The position numbers and the translations under genes were made by a program. A DNA stretch of 64,000 nucleotides, from assembly GCF_030052815.1 (NCBI RefSeq), contig NC_079493.1:121421132-121485131 (forward strand). Reading direction: 5' to 3'. This document shows, in pieces, positions 38,161 to 52,284 of the stretch; the stretch's first letter is position 1; each line of letters starts with the position of its first letter. The notes below the pieces were generated by a model that was given only the letters and a program-made list of their open reading frames with translations, did not search any database and was not told the DNA's origin. The DNA comes from Hevea brasiliensis (taxonomy: Eukaryota > Streptophyta > Magnoliopsida > Malpighiales > Euphorbiaceae).

Positions 38161-39599
38161 ATAAAATAAAAATTTAATATTATTTTAGTAGTAATTTCAC
38201 TTATATTAAAAATCTTATTACAATTCTATATTCTTCATTATGTAAGTATTATTGATTTATTAAAAAAAATATTTAGTTTATTACAATAAAATTAATAAAC
38301 AACAACAGACACTGAATCTCACCCATACAAATTTTTTTAATTATTTTAAATATTTACAAATTTATAATATTAAAATATAAAATTACTATTAAAAAATAAA
38401 AATTTAATTAACATAATTATAAATCTATTATTAAAAATTAACTATGTAATTAAATAAAAAAATTTATATTTGTATATATAAATATAAAATTCTAATCCCA
38501 TTCAATAATAAATATTTTAATTATTATAAATTTATAGCTATTTTTTTTAATATTTGTAATAGATAGTTTTTCATTTATACACTATATTTTCTTGCAATAA
38601 AATTCAAACTTATTTAACTTATAATTTGATTTTTTTTCTTTACTATATTTTTTTTCTTTAACCTATAACCTATAATTCTTTATTTACTATATTTTTTTAT
38701 TTTTTTTAACAAGCAAAATTTATTTATAAATTTTAAAATTTTTTAAATTTTTGTATGTCATAGATATCATTCTTATGAAGGTAATTGCAGATGAACGTAA
38801 TCATCAAGATTTTGTTATCATTTTCAATATCAAATAAAATAAATATCTTTAAAAATTTAATGATATTTATATAGGTTAAGATAAATTAATTTTCCTATTT
38901 TTTCATTGAGGCATCCTATAATATTTGGGATGATTAATATTATTTTTACATAAAAAAATACATTTTAAACATTTTAAATGTGATTGTTGAGATTTTAATT
39001 TTCTTAGATATATTTAGTTTAAATTAGATTAACTAAAATTTATTAACATCTTTATGTGTATGAATATATTTTTTAATTCATCAGTCAATTTTAGTTAAAT
39101 TGTTGATTTTACCTATGACGTTATAAGAAAATCTAATTATATTTTTATATATATTTATATGAAAAATTATGCTTATCTTAATATTAATTTTAAGTTATTA
39201 TGTTTTAAATTTTTAAAATAATAAAAATGAGTGAAAGATAAGAAAAGGAAAATAAGAAAAAAAAATTAATTTGACAATTTGAGAGTATTAATTATATAAT
39301 TAATATAAAATAATTAAAAATGCATAATTAAATTTATATTTATATTGTAATCTACAATGTATTTATAATATATATAATATAATATATAATTTTTAAAAAA
39401 ATAAAAATATTTGTTAAACGTATTTTCACCCATTCACATTTTTAAACCTTATTATTATATTTTTTATTATATTTTTTTACGTTTAAGTCTATAATTATGT
39501 TATTATTATATGGGACAAATAATCTTTATAAGAATATGATCTAATAAAAAATATAATAGTTTTAAATTAATATATATATTTTTTTCACATAATTAATCT
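38161..39599. other. AT-rich intergenic region
   Basis: Extremely AT-rich with no recognisable gene or repeat boundary. Confidence 0.5.
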
Positions 39600-41085
39600 T
39601 GACCCTATGAGTTCAAAGGAGCATAAATTTTGATGATGACAAAATTCAACTAAAATCAAATTAATCTTGTTTTAAGTGTTGTATTTATCTAAGGATAAAG
39701 AAAAATATTCATGGAGTTGATGATGAACTTGTGTCTTAAAGAAATGATAACATTCTAAGATAATACAAGACGAATCAAAGAAGACAAAGAAAAAAAAATT
39801 TACCTTCCAAGCTGCATTGAATATCAAAATTGAAGTTACATATAGTTTGAGAATAGTTTAAGGAATTTATGATTGTTTGTGAAAATAATTGAGGATTATA
39901 AACCAATGATACTTTTTTTTAATCCCTCAAATTTTTATTTTAAGTTTTCAAAACTTGTTTTAAATCATCAATGGCCTAAAAGTATTTTATTATAATTTGG
40001 TACAAAGTTTGTAAAGTTTTCAAAGTTACGCAGAGAAGCTTTCCTAGTATGCTAACTGATTTGCTACTGTTCCTAGTATGCTAACTTGTTTGCTAACTGA
40101 CTCAACTCTGCACAACATCGCAGAAAATGACAAAATAACGGCTATTTTCTTGAAATTTGAAATTGTAACATTCAAATGAGTTCTTAAATGGTCAGAAACG
40201 ATTTAAAACTATAAATACACATATCTTTGGCCATTTTGGACTTAGTAAAAGTTTCTCTATTATTCATAATCTCTTAAAATCATTAAAGCTTTCATTCAAA
40301 GTGCTCAAATTATTTTTATTGCTTATCATTGGCGTACCTACTCATCTCTTCTTTATAGATTCTATTGTATTTAGTAAGATTGAGTTTTAAACACCTTCTT
40401 AGCATTTATGAGAGGTCATTCAAGCACCTATTGAAGCTTGATTATGAAAAGTGTTTAGGACAACACTTGGTAGAAGTGTGAAGTAACTTGTAAAAGCTTT
40501 GGTGTGAATATTTGTAAAGAGTTTTTATCTCTTGCCTTTAAAAGAGAATAATAGTAAAGTGAAAACTCAAAGTGGGATCTTTGAGAGAGTGGATGTAGGC
40601 TAGTTATGCCAAACCACTATAAAAATTCAGTGTTTAGTTCTCTCAACTCTCACTCTTTAAATTTATGCACTTTAATTTTCTGATTGAATTATTTTTGCTA
40701 AGTTGAGAATTGATACTGTTTACTGTTAACTCTGTTGCAAACTGAGAAAATTTGTTTACTGTTGAATTTACTGAGATATGATATAATTTGTTTGTTGCTA
40801 TATCTGCTGTCAACTGATATATTCTGTCTATTACTTTATTTGCTGTGCTGTGATCTTATTCAGATTACTGATATTTTTACTGAGTATTAATATATTCTGT
40901 CAGATCAGTATACTGAATATTTTTAAGCCAAATCTGTATCAACTAATTATTTGAGCAGTATTAAAACTCATTTCATAGTAGAAAACTAGGTTGAACTAAG
41001 CTACAATTTTTTAAAGGTTTTGAGCAATAATCGAAAAATTATTTTAATCCAATTCACCCCCTCTTGGACATATTTTGAGACATCA
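39600..41085 (+). mobile_element. Probable solo Copia (SIRE/Maximus-like) LTR
   Basis: The segment has LTR hallmarks of SIRE-type Copia elements in order: TTTGATGATGACAAAATTCA, GAGTGGATGTAGGC followed by CCAAACCACTATAAA, and near the right end AATTCACCCCCTCTTGG. Approximate ends are TG at 39600 and CA at 41085. AATTAA occurs on both sides (39591-39596 and 41085-41090), a possible target duplication. No primer site or internal region adjoins it. Confidence 0.65.
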
Positions 41086-43689
41086 ATTAATTAAAATTAA
41101 TATTTTAATTTAAATAATTAAATATAATATTTATAATCCTATAATAGTATCATATCATATATAAAAAAAAAAACAGACAAAAAATTATATATAAAAATTT
41201 AAATCATATGTATGTATAACGAAAACAATAACATGCATTGTTATGAAAAAAAATTAGTATATATAAAAGTATGAATGATGGAGCAAACTTATAAATTATC
41301 AAAAATACCCTTATATACTTTTTTAAATTATTTGTAATATTATAAAAATATAAATAAACTAAAAAAAAAGAAACATTGCAACAATAGTATACAAGACAAA
41401 ATTAAATAGGAGTCCTTTTCTAATAAAATTCTACCCTAATTTCATCAATAATATTAATATATTTTATTATAAAATTACTAATATAAAACAAAAAAAAACG
41501 TTATATAAAAATAAAACAGTATAAAAATATTTTATTGTTTCTAAAAAATTATAATGTCATTAAAATGCAAAAAAGAACTAGTTATCAATTATGAATTGAC
41601 AAAAATAATTATAATATAATTATAAAATTACTATTACTTAATTATTTAAATATGTAAAAAAATTTGATTTTAATTTTAATGTTTATGCTAATTGATAAAT
41701 TATTAGTAAACATAAAATTTTTAATACAACTCCAATAACAAATTTGTAGCACTTAATTATAAAAAGCTAAAACATTTTTTTAAATACAAAAATGCACACC
41801 AACATTTATATATTGCAAAAAAATATCTCCCAAAAATATAATTCTCAAATTACTTCTCTCGTTATTGTGATGAGTGCAACACATAAAAGAAAAATAAAGT
41901 TTTCCAGTAAAATCTTGTTAGAGAAATACTTTTTTTTTTCTAGTGCAAAATGTTATATCGTCCCATTTCAAAAGATTATTTTAAGGCTTTTTTTCTTATT
42001 TTCATTTTGATTAACTATAAAATTATTAAATTTATTGACATTATTATAAAAATTATTAAATTTATTAATATTATTTTTAAAAAAATAATATTTATTCAAT
42101 TAAATATTAAAATTAATACTTCATGTTTTAATTAATCGGATAAATAATACTAAACTTAATTTCAAAATAAATGAAATACTTTTACTTAGTTTTTAATATT
42201 AACAAAATTTAATTCATCAAGAATGTAACTAAACTAACAATAACGAAAATGCACAGTGCCAACCTTAAAATAAAAGGAAGAAAAATTAATTATATCTTAA
42301 CTTATTTAGATAATTTATTTATAATTAAAGGAAATTTTATTTAATATAAAATATTTTATATTTAAACAATGAGAAAATATAGAAATTGACAAAAAAAATC
42401 TAGAAAGATTAATTAATTAATTAATTTGCACATTAATTCTTAATTAATATGTAATCATAATTATAATATATCAAATGAATAAAACAAATGTAAATTATAA
42501 AATAGATTTTCTATAATATTTATAAATGTATAAAAAGGGGATATTAGTTTTTTACAAAATTAAGTTTTATTTATAAAGTAAAATTGCAATTTAAATAGAT
42601 GTCTATAATAAATTATATAAATTAATTATAAAATAAAATTTTAATTCTTATACGCATATAAAATAATAATTTTTTTTATAAAGCCTCAAAAAGCTAGTAT
42701 AAATAAAATGTCTTTTATGATGATTTTGATTTTTAATATCTTATTATCTAAAAGACAAAATAACAATAAAAAAAAACTCCTTAAAAATGGTTATTAATTG
42801 TGTTTGGTGAATGCCACGTGGTAGCATTGACCCAGACATAAACACTCTTTAAATTTAGTCATTATCATCTCGTTATGTTGACAATTTCAAAAAGAATAAG
42901 TCTTACCTAAAAAACTCTTCGTATAATGCTGATAGGGGACATGAATAATATGAGTGGTTGATTATGAAATTAGGCTATAAAAATCGAGACCTATTATTCT
43001 ACAATGATTTGCGATGTTTGTTTTAAAGTTTAAAGCACTCATTTCTCTTAAATTAGCATTTAAAAGTGAGTTAAGTCTAACTCAGACGTTATAAGAATTT
43101 CATTAATAGAATAATAAGATTAATAAATTCCATCCATGCATGCAAGTTGATGGTAAATAAAGTCCATCCTAGGCACGGTTGAGAATTGGAGGGTGAAAAA
43201 GATGATAGACTTATTCGAATGAAACTTTATTAGACAGGGCTAGACAATAATTTTACAACTGAAAATGATACTTACATGGCGCTCTTAAAGTTTATTAAGC
43301 AATATTAGCTATTTTAATAGTTATTAACTGTTAAATATTAACTGTTAGTGATTAATTATTTATATAGTGATTTAAAGTAAAAGTGTCGAATAAAAATATC
43401 TTTTACATTAACCGTTAAATATAAAATAGTGATATAATCTTTTTGATTCTAGTCAAATTATTTTCTCAACTTCTAAAAGTTATAAGGAATAACATTTTAT
43501 AAATCGCTCGCTTAACCTCTAAATACTAGTATAAATATTATACTATAAGATAATATAAATAAAAAAAATAATATTTTTACCTTAATTAAAATACTAAACG
43601 ATACTTTAAAACTCATTGTTGAACAATGTATTATTTTCTCTCACTCACACCACTACTCTAATATACACTACTTCTCTTGGATAATCATA
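41086..43689. other. AT-rich intergenic region
   Basis: No supported gene. The frames at 41792-42135 are lysine/isoleucine-rich translations of AT-rich DNA and are rejected. Confidence 0.5.
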
Positions 43690-44190
43690 TGTATAGTTTT
43701 TAAATTCGGACTGAATTGGCTAATTGAAACAATGAATGGTTGAACTAGTAAGTGAGTGAGTGAACAAGCCCTCAAACACTTCCGGTTTTGTAATTAAACC
43801 AGACAAAGAAGCCACCTGATTGATCCAGGTTATTTAATTTTCAATAGCATCTTTTTTTAATGTTAATATACAAAATTAAATTTAAAATCTCATAAAAAAT
43901 TTTTAAAATTAAAATCAATTGAGTTAACTTGATAGATATATATATTTTTTTTATTTTCATATATTTATATTTTTAACACATATTTACATTTATAAAAAAA
44001 TTTATACATTATATTACTAGAATATTTTTATATAAAATTTAAAAAATATTATTAAAATTTATTAAATATAAATTAATAAATATTAAAATTTTATTTTAAA
44101 TAATTAAAATTTAATTAATTATATTTATTTATATTAATGTGTTATATTTAATTAATATTTAATTAATTTTTAATAATTCACTAATTAAAC
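43690..44190. mobile_element. Second copy of the ~0.5-kb element found in VAP27
   Basis: Same order of blocks as 18620-19112: TTCGGACTGAATTGGCTAAT at the left, AATAGCATCTTTTTTTAATG and ATCTCATAAAAAATTTTTAA in the middle, GAGTTAACTTGATAG, and AACCCAGTGATGG at the right. It lies directly upstream of the PERK pseudogene. Confidence 0.65.
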
Positions 44191-44199
44191 TAAAACCCA

Positions 44200-45480
44200 G
44201 TGATGGTATTGGACCCTAACATGAGTCCAAAAGGTCGTATTTCCCTCGCGGTTAAATCATTTAAGCATTTACTTCCAAAGCCGACAAGTGGGTCCTCGTC
44301 TCGTTCTATTTTTAATCAGCTCATCCACCTCGGTCAACCCCGCGTTGAACTTAGAAAAAAAAAAAAAAAAACCGTGTTGAAAATTGGAGAATATTTCAAT
44401 TTTCTCTGAATAATTAGCACAAAAAAAAAAAAAAAAAAATTTGCCAGAATCCGGCAATTACACTAGATACGGGAATCTCTCGATCAGGCGCGGTTAATAG
44501 TGAGATTACATTTTGAGAATAAAAATCAAGGTTTTTAAATAGACTCGGTCAAATAATTGGTGAATATTAAAAATTAAAAATTTAATCAAAATTAAATTAA
44601 GATTTAATTAGTGTGATAAAAAATTAATTATATTTTTAAATTAGCAATTTTTTTAAAAGTTATAAATATTATAATTAATAAATTAATATATTATATAAAT
44701 AATTAGATCAAGGTCTGATTTTTAATTAAAGTGGTCTAACCAGCTAATCTGAATTTAACACATCAATAAAAATTATATTATCTTTCTATACTTTTTTTGT
44801 CATTTTTTTAAGTTATTTTTTTTTATAATTATTTATATTTAAAAAATATTAAAAAGTATTATTTTTTTAATTTTATATAATTTTTTAAAATTTATTTTTA
44901 CACCTCCCTTTTCTTTTTTAACTAGAAAAAATAAATAATAATTTAATTAAATTAAGAGGTATTTCCTTCATTTATTTTTATCTATTATATTTTAAATTTA
45001 ATATAATGATTAAGAAAAATAAATAAATAACTTTATTTTATAAAAATATATTAATAATTAATAAAATTATCATTTATTTTATTTTATTACTCATTATATA
45101 AATATTTATTATATTTAATGAAGATAACAAGTACAATTGACAAAAAAAAAATTAATGCTCATTTATCTTCTAAATGTAATAAATAATTTTTAAAAAATTA
45201 TAATAAATACAAATAAATAAAGAAAATATTTTATCATAATTTAAACAATTTAATTATTCATTTTAATTACTATGCAAAACTCTTTAAACAATGGATAATA
45301 AATAAAAGTAGACAAAAAGCATAACGATTTTCATTTATTGCCACAGGAAGACGAGATCCGAGATACTGAGTTCTAAAGGTATATTCATGAGCTTCGAAGT
45401 ATAATTAAATAACCCTCCTATTATTTTTCTTTTTAAGAAATTCCTTTTATTCCATGTTATTTTTTAATCTATTATTTTAT
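44200..45480 (+). pseudogene. PERK pseudogene, split by an AT-rich insertion
   Basis: 44385-44500 matches the PERK1 leader and start (CTGAATAATTAGCA, GAATCCGGCAA), but ATG has become ATT at the expected start. The coding part breaks off near 44500. After ~850 bp of AT-rich DNA, homology resumes at about 45347-45475 with AGATACTGAGTTCTAAAGG, the end of exon 1, followed by the first ~110 bp of intron 1. Kinase exons are absent. The frame is not open. Confidence 0.8.
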
Positions 45481-47149
45481 ACGCATTAAAATATAAATAT
45501 GCTTAAAGTTGATCGAAATTCATAGTAAATCAAAATATCTTTACACATAATATATAATATGAATATAATAAAAATTACACTTTATACCGATTCATATTAT
45601 TATAAATAAAAGTTATGACTTTGCAAACTAAATATTTTTAGCACATATCACATGCTTACAATGGCACAATACATTTTCAATTGCATAATTGAGCGCTAAA
45701 ACTATCCACTATAATATTACTATATTTAGAAAGTGGAATCAACAATCTATAAATAATTAAGTATTTGTTTAGCACTGTATTTGCAAGGCTGAAACTGACT
45801 TTTTTTTAATAAAAATACTTTTTTAAATGTTATTAAAAAAATAATTTAAAAAATTTATTTTATTATTTTTATAATTAAAATTTATTAAATTTAATTTTAA
45901 ATTATTTTTTAATATTTTCTAACCAGTATATTTAAAAAATTAATTTTTTCAATAATAATTTTAACATTAATGCCAACACAGGCCTTAAATAAATTTAAAA
46001 AAATGATGGTGTAATACGCTTCATTATATGAGTTAGAGAATATTTATTATATTAATAAATAATATGTTACTCACACTGTCTTATTATAATGGATAATTTA
46101 AAAAAAAATTATCTCATTTTATTTGTTTTTTTAAAACATAAAAAAAAATGTTAATTTCACCGTAAAAAGTTGTCGAAAGTCGAAAAAAAAAATATAAAAA
46201 AAAAGAAGATTAAAAAAATATTGAGAGAAATATAGGTAAATGATGGGATAGGAGAGAAGCAAATTAGGAGATAAAAAAATAGATTAATTATAAGAGAGAA
46301 AAGAGTAATTAATTATAAAGAAAAAAGAAAAAATAGATTGATTTCTTTTAAATTTAGTAAAAAATTATTTTTCAATTAATAGGATGAGAAGTGCTGACAA
46401 TCACTTTTTTTAAGTGACTTCGACTAGCATTATATATATATATATTTGATTATATTTTTTTCTATTTTGGCCGAAAATGATGTTGGGCAATGGGCGCTGT
46501 CTAACTAGCACTATTCATATAGGAAGACTTTATAAGGACTTGCTCCATAGATCCTCTTTTATTTATTTTTATCTGTTGTACTTATTTTTTTAATTATTTA
46601 TTACATTTAAAAAATTAAAAAGCATACATTATTTATTATTTTTATTAAATATAATAAATATTTATATAATAAGTAATTAGATGATAAAAGGTAATTTAGT
46701 CAATAATTTTTTTTATATATAAAAATAAGTTATTCACAGATAAAAATGAGTAAAGAGAGTATTATTATTTTTGAAATTATATTATGTGATTTATATTTAA
46801 CTGAATTATACATTATGTTTATAGTAGTTATCGTTTAAAAAGAAAATACAATTGGTTAATAACTCAATTATAAAGTAAAATATCAGAGGATTAGTCTTTT
46901 ATATTTTCTATGGTAAAATTAATTATTGTTAAAAAGGAAAAAAAAATAATGGGTGAAAAAAATAGTACAAATAAAAGGATTGAGATTTATATTAAACATA
47001 AAATTATTAGATTAAATCACTAATTAAAACTTTTAATCAACAATTTTGAATGATATTTGGATAATGTTAATGAAGTTTTCCATGTACATAAGTAATTAGT
47101 TTCTCGAAGATTAGTTGCATGGATATGAATGTAGTGTACATTATTATAT
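45481..47149. other. AT-rich intergenic region
   Basis: No gene recognised. Sequence related to the PERK1 upstream region starts near 47090. Confidence 0.5.
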
Positions 47150-47668
47150 TATAACCAAATCAAATTGAACCGAACTGATAAAATTTGATTATTTTAGTAA
47201 AAATAAATTTAGGTGGATTTGATTTTTATTAGTAATTATCAAATTTTTGATTTTTGATCATCTGGTTGATTATCTTTAATTTGATAATTGAATTAATCGA
47301 AAAAATTAAAATTTTATTAATTAATATATTAATTATAATTTCATTAATAATATATTATTTATAATTATTACTTTATAATTTTATAATTAATATTTAACTT
47401 ATAATTATTCTCTTATTAATATTAAATTATATTTATTATTTTTTACAAATAAAAAATTGCAAATATATTTTTATTAATAATTAATTAATTAATAATATAA
47501 AATATATATTTTATCTTTTTAATTAATTCGGGATAATCTATTAAATATTTTCAGTCTTGGTTAATTTCAATTTTTTCTCAATTTTATGTCGATTCGATTA
47601 ATATTTTTAGAGTCGATTAATAATTTAATTAATTAAAAATTTAATTTAATTAACCAAATGCTCACCCT
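47150..47668. mobile_element. hAT-like MITE in the PERK2 upstream region
   Basis: The right end in reverse complement reads TAAGGGTGAGCATTTGG, matching the family in the chitinase gene. The left part starts near ATAACCAAATCAAATTGAAC and is degenerate. The PERK1 upstream region, otherwise collinear, lacks these ~520 bp (compare 26455-26475 with 47130-47690), which supports an insertion. Confidence 0.65.
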
Positions 47669-48464
47669 TAAATATGTATTAACTTAATACTTCCATTATT
47701 AACCAAAATTATTGGTAAAGGATTAGTTTATGTATCTTGTTTAATTGGATATAATTATTATCAATATGATAATGGGTTGTGTTATAACCATAATATTTTT
47801 TAATTTTCTAGAATATTGAAATGAGTTAATTACCCTTATTTAATTAAAATGATAGAATAGAAATTGGTAATTTTTTGTGTTTCCTGTTAGATATTTTATT
47901 TTTCATCTTTCTAAATGGCCCTAAACTCAAGCGATTACTCATTACGTTTAATTAGGGCCACCAACAGAAGCCATTAAAGCTTTGACATTCACAGTCGCAA
48001 TGTCGCATAGCAGAGGCATTAAACATTACGTCCGTTTCATGGCAGTCGTTCATTGTGATAATTAAACCGATGTTCTATAACGATTTTACTAAACTCGTAT
48101 TAGCGACGGACGTGATTCACGTTCTATATGTGCGCAGATTGGTTGACGCATCTCAGGCGTTCACTTTCTCTAGGTTTCCATTTGATCAGCCCTAGCCCTA
48201 CGCAAACTCATCAATCTTTAAAAAGAAAAGGAAATTAAAAAAAAAAAAATTAAAAAGCTTGTGCGTTGACTTCAGCGCAGGTCAATAGAAATTGAGATTT
48301 GTCGAATTATTATGTTCATATTTCACATTTTGTAATTATACATAGAAATGATAAACATGGCTGGAAGGACCAACGCCATGGTCTTTGTTTGTCCCAATAC
48401 GTAAAGATTTATATATTATATATCCACCAAGTCAGCGAAAAAAGAAAATCGCAGGAATCCGGCG
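47669..48464 (+). promoter_or_regulatory. PERK2 upstream region, duplicated at PERK3
   Basis: From about 47975 the sequence is nearly identical to 58046-58533 and more distantly related to PERK1 26740-27364. W-box-like TTGAC words occur (for example GCGTTGACTT at 48262). The small frames at 48299-48622 are not supported. Confidence 0.6.
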
Positions 48465-51400
48465 ATGTCGTCAAACTATGGCTCTCCGCCCTCTTCCCCG
48501 CCCGAAACCAGCGCCGGCTCTCCCCCTCCGGAATATCAGGCCACTGCTCCCCCCACCAGTGTTCCCGCCCCGACTCCAGCAACGACCGACATCTCACCTC
48601 CGTCGCCACCACCGACGACTGAGTCGCGTCCACCATCGGAATCTCCACCACCTCCACCGCCTCCACCGCCTCCACTAACTACACCGCAGCCAAAGAAGCA
48701 TAAGGGGCTAATAGTGGGGGTAGCTTTGGGAGCAATAATAGTTCTGATTGCTATTATCATTTTCTTCATTTATTACCGGAGGAAGAAGAGAAAGGAGGCA
48801 TTGAATTCTAAAGGTTTCTTGATGAGCTTTGAAGCATACATTAAATAACCCTTCTATTATTTTTTTTTTCTAAAAAAAATTTATTATTGAACATCTAAAC
48901 TTTTTCTTTTCTTAAGTAAAATTTATTATTAAAATTATTCAAAAAAACTTAATATATACCAACCATACTCATTGTTGACTGTATTCTTAATTTAGTGCTC
49001 TAAATTTGCAAGTAAATTTTCAAGTAATTAACGGTGCTGCCTAACCCTTCCCTCCCCCAGGAATCTCATCAAAGCCCAATCAGTTACCTGTGCTTGGTCC
49101 TGTTTCCCATGAAACTCCTTCGACTAGTGGCAGTTTGGGCTCTGAGAAACCATCTCCTGGCATTCTTCGACTTTCACAGGGTGTCTTTTCTTATGAAGAA
49201 CTTGCAATGGCAACTAATGATTTCTCCAATGCAAATCTTGTTGGTGAGGGTGGTTTTGGTTATGTTCATAAGGGAGTCCTTCGCGATGGTAAAGTGGTTG
49301 CAATTAAGCAGCTTAAAGCCGGGAGTATGCAGGGGGAACGTGAATTTCAGGCAGAGATTGAGATCATTAGTCGTATCCATCACAGACATCTTGTTTCATT
49401 GGTTGGATACTGCATTACTGGAGCCCAGAGGATGCTTGTATATGAATTTATTCCAAACAACACCTTGGAATTCCATCTACATGGTGAGTGCTTTTTATCA
49501 TCATATCTCCTTCATGTATTACATGGTGAGTCCAGAGGCATCAATAAGGACAAGTTTCTCATATAATGAATGACTGCTTGAGCAACGTTTGATTATAAGA
49601 ATTTGCTTCATTTTTCAGTATGTGGGATATTTTTTTAGTGAGCCATGGACCAATTTTGAATAGCCCTACCATACTTCAGATAGAGAGGGAAGAGGGAGGG
49701 ACAGAAGGAGACAGTGAGTAACAAAATTGATGATTATCATATGCTGGAGTTACCTCTTAGGTTAGTAGGAGAGGCTAGGAGTCTGCTGACCTAGGTCATC
49801 ATTGCAAATTTGCAAGACGTTCAAAGCATATGTTACAAAAGAATGATAGGGTCTACAACTTGTACGGTCATATAACTATCTGTGCTGCTATAGATATGAT
49901 ATTCTTGTCTTACCATATATAAATGACCTCACAGGAAAGGAGAGACCAACTATGAACTGGTCAGCTAGAATGAAAATCGCCGTAGGCTCAGCTAAAGGAT
50001 TGGCTTACTTGCATGAAGACTGTGAGTATCGTTAGCATGTTATGTCTAGTTAATAAGCCTTACTCAGTTTTTGGATTTGAGTTGTGGGTCTATGAGCATC
50101 ACTCACATTTCTTGGCATAAATATCTTCAGGTCTGCCCAAGATCATACACCGAGATGTCAAGGCAGCCAATATTCTTCTTGATGATAGCTTTGAAGCAAA
50201 GGTATAAAGCAAACAGAAAAGATTTCTTCATATGATTCTTGATGATCTTTCAGTATAGTTTTGGTTTCTCTTCAATATCTACCAAATATGTCGAAGTTGA
50301 ATATCATATATTATTGAAGACAATCTTAATTTACCTCTGTCCTCCCCTCTTTATAAGAAGTAATCCATAGTCCATGTTTCTCTAAATCTTATGTTCCATA
50401 TATCCTTTTTATTAAAGTTTATGATGATGTGATTTTATCATTAATGGAGTCAACAAATTAAAAAAAAAAAAAATCATGACGATGGTGGAACAACAATTCT
50501 AATGCTTAACATGTATCTTTGGAAATGTTGTGAAAACTGTGGATTCATTTCTGATTGCCATCTCAAACTATATGGTTTAACTTTTTTCAATTTGATTTTC
50601 CTTAATATCAAATTATACTATGTAATAAATCCACATGTATCTTTTTTGTTAAGGTTGCTGATTTTGGACTTGCCAAGCATTCTTTGGATACTGATACTCA
50701 TGTCTCCACCCGAGTGATGGGAACTTTTGGGTATGATATGATACAATTTATACACGTTTGCTGATGATTAATTTTCTTCTATTATGAGGAAAATTTTGAA
50801 CTAGTTCTTCTCTTGCAACTTCCCCAACTGCAGGTATATGGCTCCAGAGTATGCCTCTTCTGGTAAGCTTACTGAGAAATCAGATGTCTTTTCCTTTGGT
50901 GTTGTGCTTCTTGAGTTGATTACGCGGCGTCGACCTGTTAATAGGACTCGATCATTCCTTGATGATAGCATAGTTGATTGGGTACATACTCATTCCAAAC
51001 TTTTTAACTAATAAAATTCTCCTTAGCTGTGCTGAATTCATGTGTTCTGCTGATTTATTAGCTGCATATGTGGTGCTACCAATATGCTAGGTGAATATGG
51101 CAACACTTGGTGAAAAGGGTAACGGTGGTCTATAATAGTAAATGGTAGTAGCAAATTGCAAACAATGAGGGTATTTGAAGGATAGCTTATATAATTTTGA
51201 GGTTCTCCTTGCTTTTGGTATTTATGCAATCATTTTTTTGTTTTAGTTTCTTACGGAAGCTTTCTAAGGTGTTAAGCCACCAGATGCTAAAGTATCAAGT
51301 CCAGAACGTTCACATTGAGGGCCAATAATAATTATGGTGATGGTGATGAAAAATCAAAGCTTGATTACCATGGAAAATAATAATTATTTTTGTGAATGTT

Positions 51401-52284
51401 CAGGCAAGGCCTTTGCTGAAACAAGCTTTGAAAGAAGGCACCTTTGATGCTCTTGTTGATCCAAAATTACAGGGGGACTATGATTCCAGTGAAATGACTC
51501 GAATGATTTCATGTGCTGCAGCTTGTATATGTCCTTCAGCAGGGCTTCGGCCTCAAATGAGCCAGGTGATCCCATAGGTGCTAAATATCCTGTTTTTGGT
51601 TTTGATCATATGTCCCTTTGCTTTATTAATGGTGTATAGATCGAATGGTCTTGGTCTTATCCTGGAGTACGGTTCCCACCAGAAAACTAGTTAGTTGCTT
51701 TTCCTTCTTAGGCTTTGTCAAAGCATTGGAAGACCATTTCTATATGTGATTTTTTTTCCCCAATAAATATAACACACGCATACACGGGTCATTAATAGGA
51801 ATAGACCGTTATTAAAATCATGACAATTTAAAATTATAGCAATTTTAATAGAATATTTCTGAATACCATATCAAATGTGAAATGTGCATGTGAGTGGGTT
51901 ATATAGGAACATTTCAATATGTGATCTAAGTCATCATTCTTTTGATCAAACTGACTTTCTTCAGAACCAGAGTTTTTTTATTAAACTGTATGCTGGCATC
52001 ATAACCCTTTCTACCATTTCTGTATAATTCAGATACTTCAAGCTCTGATAGGGAATATGTCCCTTGATGATTTAAGTGGTGGAATCACACCTGGGCACAG
52101 CATGGTATATGGTTCTTATGGACGCTTAGACTATAGTTCTAGCCAATACAAGGAAGACTTGAAGAAGTTCAGGAAGAAGGCGCTAGAAAGCCAAGAACAT
52201 GGCAGTAGCGAGTACAGTGGAATCACCAGTGAGTATGGTCTACAACCTTCTAGCAGTAGCACTGAAGGCCAACAAACTAGATAA
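48465..52284 (+). CDS. PERK2: proline-rich receptor-like protein kinase
   Basis: Eight exons: 48465-48813, 49061-49483, 49935-50021, 50131-50201, 50654-50730, 50834-50981, 51404-51565 and 52033-52284, giving 522 residues. The ectodomain starts [13 protein letters not shown] and has a Pro run ([14 protein letters not shown]). The membrane span is [20 protein letters not shown], then YYRRKKRK. The kinase has [37 protein letters not shown] and [15 protein letters not shown]. Compared with PERK1, exon 2 is shorter: it begins at an acceptor (CCTCCCCCAG, 49051-49060) that is exonic in PERK1, and the phase is kept. LITGRRPVD has become LITRRRPVN, replacing a conserved Gly. The C-terminus stops 18 residues earlier. 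The frame is open throughout, so it is probably functional, with reduced constraint. Confidence 0.88.

Noticed and set aside
41792..42135. Lys/Ile-rich frames in AT-rich DNA
   Set aside because: Composition alone explains them; no motif and no splice context.
48299..48769. Frames overlapping PERK2 exon 1 in other frames and on the minus strand (glycine-rich)
   Set aside because: They are shadows of the CCN-rich proline-coding sequence. The same frames appear at PERK3 (58454-58903) for the same reason.
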